A stretch of DNA of 40,063 bases from an uncultured Bacteroidales bacterium (GTDB lineage Bacteria; Bacteroidota; Bacteroidia; Bacteroidales; P3). Where the stretch lies: NCBI GenBank assembly GCA_900316965.1, contig ONEY01000033.1, positions 1 to 40,063 of the forward strand. The letters are read 5' to 3'. The translations under genes were made by a program, and so were the position numbers. The notes below the pieces were generated by a model, which saw nothing but the letters and a program-made list of their open reading frames with translations, had not been told where the DNA came from and did no database searches. Below, piece by piece: positions 33,650 through 40,063 of this stretch. How positions within the stretch are numbered: the first letter of the stretch is position 1; every line of letters starts with the position of its first letter.

Positions 33650-34534
33650 ATGAAAAGAATAACATTAGCCTTAATAGTAAGGGTTCCCGTAAGCCACATG
33701 CCGTCAGGCCAGTTAGCGTTAGGGTTAACGTTAACGTTATATTTGTTGTTAATGTTTTGTGCTGAAGCTCAGAGCGATGTGGCTCTTGACACAGAAATTG
33801 GAGGCCGTTTCTCTTTTTCTCTCGACAAGAAACTGACTCGAGGTCTGCATCTCTCTCTCGAAGAGGAGGTTAGGCTTGACAACAACTTCCGTGCTTTTGA
33901 TCGTTTCCACACCACGTTGGGACTGACTTATAAGGTTAACGACAATCTAAAACTTGGGGTAGGCTACGCTATGATAAACCCATACAGTTCGTCGGATGGA
34001 GCCTTCAAAAGTAGTCGACACCGTATGATGCTTGATATCACAGGGGGACTGCGTTTTGGGGACTGGCGTCTATCGCTTCGGGAGCGCTTCCAGACCACCT
34101 ATCGCTGTGGTGATATGAATGAATATCAAAATCCACGTACCGATTTGACGTTGAAGAGTCGACTCAAGGTGCAATACAAGGGGTTGCGGCGCTTGGAACC
34201 CTATGCCGGCGTTGAGTTGCGCAACACTCTCAATGCTCCCACCATCAGCGCCTACTACAACGGCTCGAGCTACCTCACAGACGACTATAGCACAGAGGGC
34301 GAGGCAGGATGGTTTCTTGATGGTTTCGACAAAGTCTATGTCAATCGCTTTAGGGGAACGATGGGTGTGGAATACAGGCTTGGGAAAAAAAGTACCCTTG
34401 ATGTTGCCTTGATGGTCGACTACAACAAAGATTATGTTGTAGACGCCAACGCGGAGGGCACGAAGTTGAAATCGTACAGTTGCGAGAGGGGCGTGACAGG
34501 TTGGGTGACTGTGGGGTATGGATATAAATTCTGA
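33650..34534 (+). CDS. DUF2490-type outer-membrane protein, signal peptide interrupted by a repeat
   Basis: Predicted 294 residues. The mature part (SDVALDTEIGGRFSFSLDKK, EEEVRLDNNFRAFDRFHTTL, then barrel-like strands to the final VGYGYKF) fits the DUF2490 family of predicted outer-membrane barrels. The N-terminus is strange: after MKRITLALIV come about 20 residues (RVPVSHMPSGQLALGLTLTL) encoded largely by copy 2 of the 41-bp repeat, then LLLMFCAEAQ. Removing the insertion leaves a normal signal peptide, so the repeat seems to have landed in frame. Translation could alternatively begin at the internal Met (33698), giving a hydrophobic leader without basic residues. It is the fifth gene of the polyphosphate operon. 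Confidence 0.87.
   Translation: MKRITLALIVRVPVSHMPSGQLALGLTLTLYLLLMFCAEAQSDVALDTEIGGRFSFSLDKKLTRGLHLSLEEEVRLDNNFRAFDRFHTTLGLTYKVNDNLKLGVGYAMINPYSSSDGAFKSSRHRMMLDITGGLRFGDWRLSLRERFQTTYRCGDMNEYQNPRTDLTLKSRLKVQYKGLRRLEPYAGVELRNTLNAPTISAYYNGSSYLTDDYSTEGEAGWFLDGFDKVYVNRFRGTMGVEYRLGKKSTLDVALMVDYNKDYVVDANAEGTKLKSYSCERGVTGWVTVGYGYKF
33700..33740. repeat. 41-bp long-form repeat, copy 2, inside a signal-peptide coding region
   Basis: 40 of 41 bases match the copy at 33567-33607, in the same orientation 133 bases apart. It encodes much of the odd leader of the DUF2490 protein. Confidence 0.85.
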
Positions 34535-34758
34535 GGAATTGGATTGGACATAATAGGATGATTTTCATATTTGAATGGTTTGAGATTAATTTGTTTTAAG
34601 ATTTTTTAACCGTTTTTTGTCGACTTTTAAGGAATCGGAGATACACTAGGGGGTGAGTAGTGGTTGATGGCTGATGTGGTTTATTGGATGGCTTCACAGG
34701 CATTGATTTTCTCCTCTAGAATTGTTACTAATCAATTAATCATAAAAACCAGGAAAAT

Positions 34759-36957
34759 ATGAAAAAACATTTTTTTACATTGGTAGTAATGGCACTATGT
34801 GCTATTGGTTCCTATGGCCAGGAGACGGCCTACAGATGGGGCAAGTGGACGCTGAGTATGAAAAACTGGGGGTCGAACGCGGATGTTGACAGAATAATGG
34901 ACACGTATGTAGACGAGGAAGGGAACAGCTATGTATACGGGCAGATGGGTATGATGGCGCGATTGGGAGAGAATGGAGATTATATATGTCCGATGGATAC
35001 GGCAGTTGGTTATAGAGTGGAGACGAGCACGGGTGTGTTTTTGGCGAAGATAGACAGCGCAGGGAATGTCCTGTGGTGCAAGTCGGCGCGATGCGGCAGC
35101 ACCAATTCGCATTGTCTGCCTTGGAACAACATGGTGGTGAGAGAGGACAGGATAACGATAGCCTTCGGGTGCACGATAGGGGGAGAATTGTGGAACTGGA
35201 TGTATTTTTTTGACACTATGCTTTACGAGCCCAGCGACCATAACCGTGTGATTGACAGACACACATATTTTGTGACTTTTGACATGGCTGGGAATATGGT
35301 GGAGCGTCATGATATGCAGCTGATGGCGTATAATTCGCCGTCGTATGATTATCTGAGGCCCAGCAGTTTGGATATTTATGGGTCGAACAGGAGCTGTTTT
35401 GTGATAGACAAAGAAGGGGGAGTACACATATTTGCCTGTGGGTCGTTTTGGGGAGACGACACGTTGCACAGAGCATATGTTACTGTGGACGGCGATACAA
35501 ACGAGAGGTATTATATAGATATTGAGACCCAAGACGGAGTGCAATATAGCAGCACGATGTACTATAGGATGGACAGAGAATGGAGGCTGAGTGAAGCAAG
35601 ATTTTTGATAGACAGTGTGGCGGGATGGACAATGACAGAGGGAAGAATGGCGAATGTAGAGATAAGAGATGCGACATTGGATGGGGAGTATATATATGTC
35701 AATGGATTTTTTTCAATGGAAATGTTTGACATTGAGCCAGACTCGATGGATGTGAAGGTCTTTTTTGACACGGCACACTATGTGAGAATAGACAACACAT
35801 ACGACATTAATAACACTCCTTTTGTGATGAAAATTGGGATGGACGGCGATATAGAGTGGCTGCAACAGTTGTATACGGAGAAGAACGGGACGTTCAATAC
35901 GATGGATGCTGGAGGATTGGCTTTGGATGAGGGAAAGGTATACGCCTGCTATAACATAGCAGTGAATGAGGGTATGAGATACTATATTGACGGTGGACTG
36001 GAGAGAAGGATAGTGACGGGAGAAAGCTCGACGTGCGCGGTGGTGGTGTATGATAGTGAGACTGGGGAGGCGGAGGATTATTACGTAGCGGATACGGTGG
36101 AGTTGAACTTTTCGACGAACTCGATGGCTATAGTTGGCGACGAAATAGTGATGGTGTTGAGTTACCCTAGGCTGTGGAAGACCGAAATGTGCAAGATAAA
36201 CAAGTGGAGCAAGGCGGTAGATAAGTCGATGCCAATAAGATACAACAGTACAGCATTATGTATGGATATGGCGTTGAGCTCGAGTGGCTGGGTGCTGAGG
36301 GGCGAGACGGGGAACAATCCGATTGTAGATGGTGTCGACATGGGTGGAAACAACCAGAGAGTGTCGGTGATGACATTGTTATACGACTCATTGTTGGATA
36401 TGCGTCGGCTGCAATACTGCCAGGGGGTGAGTCAGCTGAGAGTTGAGGAGTGTGAGGAACGGACGGTGACTCTTGCTTGGAGCAGTCACTACTATCATCC
36501 GGGCTACGAGGTAGCCTACGTGGCTGAGACAGGCAGCTGGGATGAGGCCACGGTTGTCGAGGTCGCTGACACGATGGCCACGGTAGTGATGCCCGACGCA
36601 CAGCGATATCTATTTCGCGTCAGAGCGCTCTGTGATGGAGATGGGGTGACGTATAGTTCGTGGAGCGACATTATCGCTGTGGACTCTCGTGCCGGTATAG
36701 GTGAGGTGGATAACATGATGGCGATAAGGATATATCCGAATCCCACGAATGGAACGGTACACATAAAGTCACCATACACCATGGAGAGTGCAATGGTTAG
36801 TGACTTGAGTGGCCGCGGCGAGGTGGTGAGCCTTGTGCATGTGGGAGGAGGACATTACACTTTGGACATGAGCATGCGAGTTCAAGGACCTTACTTTTTG
36901 ACATTGACGGACGCCGACGGCGAGAAACATATAGTCAAGCTTATTAAAAAAGACTGA
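34759..36957 (+). CDS. Large secreted protein with Fn3-like region and type IX sorting tail
   Basis: Predicted 732 residues. Signal peptide (MKKHFFTLVVMALCAIGSYG), then a long beta-rich region that may form a propeller-like fold (VYGQMGMMARLGENGDYICP, VVREDRITIAFGCTIGG and other evenly spaced strands). A fibronectin-III-like stretch follows near 560-650 (VTLAWSSHYYHPGYEVAYV, YLFRVRALCDGDGVTYSSW). The end (RIYPNPTNGTVHIKS to HIVKLIKKD) is a type A Por sorting tail. Expected location is the cell surface. Codon use is skewed to AT-ending and AGA/AGG, unlike gyrB, which hints at a fast-evolving or transferred gene. Function unknown. Confidence 0.9.
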   Translation: MKKHFFTLVVMALCAIGSYGQETAYRWGKWTLSMKNWGSNADVDRIMDTYVDEEGNSYVYGQMGMMARLGENGDYICPMDTAVGYRVETSTGVFLAKIDSAGNVLWCKSARCGSTNSHCLPWNNMVVREDRITIAFGCTIGGELWNWMYFFDTMLYEPSDHNRVIDRHTYFVTFDMAGNMVERHDMQLMAYNSPSYDYLRPSSLDIYGSNRSCFVIDKEGGVHIFACGSFWGDDTLHRAYVTVDGDTNERYYIDIETQDGVQYSSTMYYRMDREWRLSEARFLIDSVAGWTMTEGRMANVEIRDATLDGEYIYVNGFFSMEMFDIEPDSMDVKVFFDTAHYVRIDNTYDINNTPFVMKIGMDGDIEWLQQLYTEKNGTFNTMDAGGLALDEGKVYACYNIAVNEGMRYYIDGGLERRIVTGESSTCAVVVYDSETGEAEDYYVADTVELNFSTNSMAIVGDEIVMVLSYPRLWKTEMCKINKWSKAVDKSMPIRYNSTALCMDMALSSSGWVLRGETGNNPIVDGVDMGGNNQRVSVMTLLYDSLLDMRRLQYCQGVSQLRVEECEERTVTLAWSSHYYHPGYEVAYVAETGSWDEATVVEVADTMATVVMPDAQRYLFRVRALCDGDGVTYSSWSDIIAVDSRAGIGEVDNMMAIRIYPNPTNGTVHIKSPYTMESAMVSDLSGRGEVVSLVHVGGGHYTLDMSMRVQGPYFLTLTDADGEKHIVKLIKKD

Positions 36958-37070
36958 TTTTTTCAACACTGACGAGCCTATGGCAACGCTAACGAAAACG
37001 AAAACCGATAATTTGAACACAGATTACACGAATGTTATTGCTTGCGGACGCTCGTTATCTTTTTCATTCA

Positions 37071-37085
37071 AACCTTAACGATAAC
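37071..37085. repeat. Dispersed repeat, inverted copy
   Basis: AACCTTAACGATAAC, the reverse complement of the GTTATCGTTAAGGTT core seen at 26084 and near 29885. It lies just beyond the radical SAM stop. Confidence 0.6.
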
Positions 37086-37094
37086 TATTGTTTA

Positions 37095-38006
37095 TCACTT
37101 GTCGACCCGTAGGTCGAGGCCGGCGAGGATGGTCTCGGGGCAGAAATGGAACACGGCGTCCATTTCGCCCGCCATCGAGAATCCGCATTGCTCGCAGCCG
37201 CCCGCCTCGCCGCATACAGGTATCGGGTGCTTCGAGCCGTCGGGGAGTATATAGTTGGTTATCCAGCAGCGTTTTTTGAAGTTGAGCCGCTTCATACGGG
37301 TCAGGCCCGCCTGGGTGTTCATCACCGGGTAGCCTTTCTTCTTGTAGCGGATAATGGTGTCGATGACCTCTTCGCGCTTGTCCTGCGGCAGGGTCAGGCT
37401 CTCGGTGCGGGGGAAGGGGGTGTGGAAGTTGAACGATATAGATTTGATGTAAGGGCTCGCCTTCACATAGTCGAGCACCTGTGTGACGCAGTCGCAGTTG
37501 AGCCTGTTCACCGACATCGACACGGACAGTGCCTTGTGGCCGCAGCCGGCCACGTTCTCCTCCAGGCGGGCAAAGGTGCCCTCGCCCCTCACGGCCTCGT
37601 GGTATTTCCCGATGCCGTCGAGGCTCACCCAGATGCTGTCGGCCCGGCAGCCGGCAAAGGGACGCTGCGCGTTGGTGGTGATGGTGCAGGAATAGAATCC
37701 CAGCTCGTGGGCGAGGTCGCAGAGGTCGTTGACCGTTTTGTCGCCATCGCGCCACAGGAGGGGTTCGCCCCCCTCGAAGTCGACGAATCGCGACCCCAGC
37801 GAATGGCAGTATTTCAGCTCCTCGCGTATCTGCTCGTAGCTCTTGCTGGTGGGGTTGGTGTGGTTGTAGACGGAGCAATGTTTGCACGAGAGGTTGCACC
37901 TGTCGGTGATGAACAACACGCTCTGCATCGGCGCCCTGCGACCGAAGAACCGCGCCCTTACAAACCACTGTGCCAGATAGCACATCTGAGAAAACTTGTT
38001 GGACAT
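37095..38006 (-). CDS. Radical SAM protein with C-terminal auxiliary-cluster cysteines
   Basis: Predicted 303 residues. The CNLSCKHC motif (C37, C41, C44) binds the SAM 4Fe-4S cluster, and GGEP follows at FVDFEGGEPLLWRDGD. C247, C265, C271, C274 and C289 form a SPASM/twitch-like set for an auxiliary cluster. Such proteins modify peptides, lipids or cofactors; some HpnH-like members act in lipid pathways. The gene is visibly richer in GC than its neighbours to the left. Upstream on the same strand is a UbiA-type prenyltransferase (136-base gap), which may point to a lipid or quinone role. No precursor peptide is visible nearby. Confidence 0.9.
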   Translation of the reverse strand: MSNKFSQMCYLAQWFVRARFFGRRAPMQSVLFITDRCNLSCKHCSVYNHTNPTSKSYEQIREELKYCHSLGSRFVDFEGGEPLLWRDGDKTVNDLCDLAHELGFYSCTITTNAQRPFAGCRADSIWVSLDGIGKYHEAVRGEGTFARLEENVAGCGHKALSVSMSVNRLNCDCVTQVLDYVKASPYIKSISFNFHTPFPRTESLTLPQDKREEVIDTIIRYKKKGYPVMNTQAGLTRMKRLNFKKRCWITNYILPDGSKHPIPVCGEAGGCEQCGFSMAGEMDAVFHFCPETILAGLDLRVDK

Positions 38007-38009
38007 ATA

Positions 38010-38118
38010 AAGGTTAAACGTTAACGTTAACGCTAACCTTAACTTTTTTGAACACGATTTGCTTTGGCTTAAGGTTAACGGTTAAAGGTTAAAGACAATG
38101 GGTTAAAGGGTTTAAGGG
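38010..38118. repeat. GGTTAA-rich repeat cluster with near-perfect palindrome
   Basis: Bases 38010-38040 form a 31-bp near-palindrome (arms AAGGTTA and TAACCTT around CGTTAACGTTAACG). Bases 38070-38118 then carry at least four GGTTAA hexamers in loose tandem. It separates UbiA from the radical SAM gene. Confidence 0.75.
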
Positions 38119-38142
38119 ATTGCCCACACAATTCACTAATCA

Positions 38143-38631
38143 CTAATCACCAATCAACAATACAATCTTAACCACGATGAACAGCAGGCAGAAGCCGCTG
38201 ACGATGTTGCGGGCCGTCATCCAGCGTATCAGGAACCAGTCAAGTCCCGCCTTGCGTATTCCTTCCCAGTCTTTGGGCATTGGTCCGAGCATCCTGCGCG
38301 GGCGCTCCAGCTCCTTCTCGAAGTCGGCACCTTTCACAAACTGCACCAGCGACCAGTAGAGCCATATTGATCGGGGCAGAACTAGCAGCACCGCCAGGTA
38401 GGCCCAATGCAGCCATCCCATAGCCACCGCCACCAACACACAGATGTAGGGGGCGAAGTTGATCACCCCGCTCATCGCCAGCTTTGCCCAACCGTACTTC
38501 ATCACTCCGGCCAACGTCAGCTTGTCAGAGGCGGAGTCACCCTCCAGGTCTATCATACTATGGGTGTAGAGTATGTTCACCACCAGCAGACCTATCGGCA
38601 CCGACACAGCAAGCACCCTCATGTCCATCAC
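38143..38631 (-). pseudogene. UbiA-type prenyltransferase, C-terminal fragment
   Basis: Predicted 162 residues beginning at GTG 38631 but open further back. It contains the second acidic UbiA motif (DLEGDSASDK) and membrane segments such as VLAVSVPIGLLVVNILYTHS and GLHWAYLAVLLVLP-like stretches. It is in a different frame from the N-terminal fragment; deleting one G from the GGGG run (38633-38636) joins the two as AASGVMDMRVLAVSV. I therefore read both as one broken gene of about 339 codons, or as a sequencing error in a homopolymer. Confidence 0.8.
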
Positions 38632-39163
38632 TCCCCGACGCAGCCCAATAGACGCCCGCCATCAGCAGCGGACCGAAAATCAGGCCGGTCACCACCTCGC
38701 CCATGCCCCAGTAGCAGAATTTTATTGGCGGCGCCGAATAGAAGAATCCCAGCAGACCTGCCGTCAGCGCTATGAGCAGTATCGCCCAGTCGCGCTGCCA
38801 GCAGACCACCAGACCGCAGGCCGCCGCCAGCAGTACAAACGCCGCTATCGCCCATCGCAGGCTTCCCAGGGTTGCCGACCCGTCGGTCAGATACGGATAT
38901 TTGGCCGTATAGGCCTTGATGCCCTTGCGCACCACCTCCTGCCGGTCTTTCAGCATATCGGCCTTATAGTCGAAATAGTCGTCAATCAGGTTGCACGCCA
39001 GGTGAGCGCTCCACACTCCGGCGACAGCCACCAGTGCTAGCCAGGAGGAGAATTGGTCGGTACCGAGGGCGGTGACGAGGGCGACCACGGAGGGCATAAG
39101 ACTTTGGATAGTGGCACCCACGCGGGCATTTTTAAGCCATGTTCCTATGGTGTTAGTACTCAT
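38558..39163 (-). CDS. UbiA-type prenyltransferase, N-terminal fragment (frameshifted)
   Basis: Begins MSTNTIGTWLKNARVGATIQ, with the first acidic UbiA motif NLIDDYFDYKAD (N58, D61/D62, D65, D69) that binds the prenyl diphosphate through Mg2+. Several membrane segments follow, and the frame stops soon after GVYWAASG because of the extra G at 38633-38636. UbiA proteins attach prenyl chains to aromatic or lipid acceptors, for example in menaquinone synthesis, at the inner membrane. The substrate is unknown. The next gene downstream is the radical SAM gene, suggesting one pathway. The 74-base overlap between fragments is a frameshift artefact. Confidence 0.82.
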   Translation of the reverse strand: MSTNTIGTWLKNARVGATIQSLMPSVVALVTALGTDQFSSWLALVAVAGVWSAHLACNLIDDYFDYKADMLKDRQEVVRKGIKAYTAKYPYLTDGSATLGSLRWAIAAFVLLAAACGLVVCWQRDWAILLIALTAGLLGFFYSAPPIKFCYWGMGEVVTGLIFGPLLMAGVYWAASGSDGHEGACCVGADRSAGGEHTLHP

Positions 39164-39195
39164 TTTATGTTAATGCGTTATTGTATTATTGTATT

Positions 39196-39211
39196 GTTAA
39201 CGTTAACGTTG
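39196..39211. repeat. GTTAACG repeat overlapping a gene end
   Basis: GTTAACGTTAACGTTG lies across the 3' end of the lipoprotein gene at 39203 and supplies its stop codon and last codon or two. Confidence 0.65.
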
Positions 39212-39736
39212 CCTGTGGAATTCCCATGTGTCGCTATGACCATTGGGGTAGGCGTAGCTCCATTTTAGGCAATGGGAAGAGAGAGTGTCGATATGGAAGT
39301 GATATTGGAAAGAGATGCCGGCGCTGTAGGCGTCGATGATTTTTTGCGCCAAGGGGGAAGCGATGCTGTCACCGTTGAGGAGCTCCATACGGAATCGGTC
39401 TTCGACACCGGCGAAGAGTAGGGTGTCGCCGTTGAGGAGCCATCGGCTGGGGCTAATATAGTTAAAAATGAGAGTACCAGTATCGCCATTGGAATAGGAG
39501 ACGCTGTATACTTGTCGTGCTGAGTCGAGGGCCGTGCTGTCGGAGAAGAAGGCCATAGTGCCTGTTTCGTGGACATCGATATGGTTGCCATCCATGTCGT
39601 AGTTGAAGGCGTGCTGATAGGCGTAGAGGCCTTCAATCTTGAGGGACTGAGCGTCGGAAGATGACGCGTGGTCGCAGGCGAATAACAAAAAGAAGGCTAC
39701 GTTAGCTAGTAGAACGAAAGAACGGTTGTTTTTCAT
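39203..39736 (-). CDS. Hypothetical lipoprotein
   Basis: Predicted 177 residues, with a lipoprotein signal peptide and lipobox (LLFAC, cysteine 21). The mature part is beta-rich: KIEGLYAYQHAFNYDMDGNH, then GTLIFNYISPSRWLLNGDTL, and a Trp-rich end (LKWSYAYPNGHSDTWEFHRQ). It resembles small lipocalin-like lipoproteins of Bacteroidales, but no named family is certain. The end is set by the GTTAACG repeat, so an ancestral longer C-terminus is possible. It lies upstream of UbiA on the same strand, 40 bases away. Confidence 0.85.
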   Translation of the reverse strand: MKNNRSFVLLANVAFFLLFACDHASSSDAQSLKIEGLYAYQHAFNYDMDGNHIDVHETGTMAFFSDSTALDSARQVYSVSYSNGDTGTLIFNYISPSRWLLNGDTLLFAGVEDRFRMELLNGDSIASPLAQKIIDAYSAGISFQYHFHIDTLSSHCLKWSYAYPNGHSDTWEFHRQR

Positions 39737-40063
39737 AATGTTGAGGAATAATGATTAATGTATGACAACGTGGAATTGATGATAATATTGTGTTTTTTTG
39801 CTTCGTTTGGCGGCTTATGCAATACTATATGTTTCCAAAGAATAGGTATGTTTTTATTGAATTGTGAGCCAAGGGGATGGGTGTGGTGATGGATTTTTTT
39901 TTTGATGTTGATGGTAGTTTTGGGATTTTTTTGCGACTAATAGAAACAGAAAACAACGATAACGTTAACCTTAACTTTGCTCGCTGGCGCTCGCCTTTCT
40001 TTTCATTACAGAAAAGGACAGAAAAAACAGAAAAAAACAGAAACTTTTGCCTGCGGCAGGCTA
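39737..40063. other. Right-edge intergenic stretch
   Basis: No gene visible. It holds a GTTAACG repeat copy (39958-39975), a GCTCGCTGGCGCTCG segment, four loose ACAGAAA copies (about 40010-40042) and, at the very end, GCCTGC-G-GCAGGC, which may be the start of a hairpin cut by the window edge. Confidence 0.5.
39958..39975. repeat. Dispersed repeat copy
   Basis: GATAACGTTAACCTTAAC, an inverted copy of the GTTAAGGTTAACG core, with the extra GCTCGC-type segment on its right. Confidence 0.6.

Noticed and set aside
37146..38024. Open frame (292 residues) on the + strand across the radical SAM gene
   Set aside because: Antisense shadow; the opposite frame has CxxxCxxC.

Overview
The window reads as chromosomal DNA of a Bacteroidota bacterium, most likely order Bacteroidales. 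The evidence is the promoter grammar (TTG/TTTG, about 20 nt, TAnnTTTG) upstream of many genes, no usable Shine-Dalgarno sequences, many lipoproteins and outer-membrane proteins, two proteins with type IX secretion (Por) sorting tails, a TonB-dependent receptor with a carboxypeptidase-regulatory-like domain, and the ruvX-def-TPR lipoprotein order familiar from Bacteroides relatives. No ribosomal RNA, CRISPR array, prophage or complete insertion sequence is visible.

Layout. 1-2.8 kb: possible transposon-end repeats at the left edge and a tandem pair of related secreted proteins. 2.8-5.4 kb: ftcD and two small genes, one a 40-residue lipoprotein. 5.4-6.9 kb: an AT-rich regulatory region packed with TACA/TGTA dyads in front of a frameshifted XRE-type regulator. 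7-10.6 kb: a lipoprotein, the ruvX-def-TPR operon, a CAT-anticodon tRNA and a secreted flavodoxin. 10.9-18.4 kb: PfkB kinase, a lipoprotein, a DUF4835-type secreted protein with an aminotransferase, gyrB and pepE. 18.4-20.1 kb: a flavodoxin translationally coupled to a DprA/SLOG-like, Myb-like, PD-(D/E)XK nuclease fusion, with an 11-bp iterated repeat upstream. 20.3-27.3 kb: a small barrel protein, a C10 protease, a membrane protein paired with a winged-helix regulator, a Cu/Zn permease with HMA domain and an acyltransferase. 27.3-36.9 kb: a TonB-dependent receptor, a VTC polyphosphate polymerase / DUF4956 / Cthe_2159-like / DUF2490 operon and a large Por-tail protein. 37-40 kb: a GC-richer radical SAM and UbiA pair, the latter frameshifted, and a lipoprotein.

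How the genes work together. The clearest functional units are ruvX-def-TPR (housekeeping), the polyphosphate locus (cytosolic or membrane polymerase plus surface beta-helix and outer-membrane barrel), the membrane protein with its winged-helix regulator, and the flavodoxin-nuclease pair. The last resembles a sensor-effector conflict module and is my best candidate for an undescribed system.

Two further things run across the window. A dispersed short repeat built on GTTAACGTTAAGG occurs about ten times, mostly after 26 kb; one long copy lies inside a signal-peptide coding region and another supplies a stop codon. Two genes (the XRE regulator and UbiA) are each broken by a single-base frameshift, which may be real decay or assembly error.
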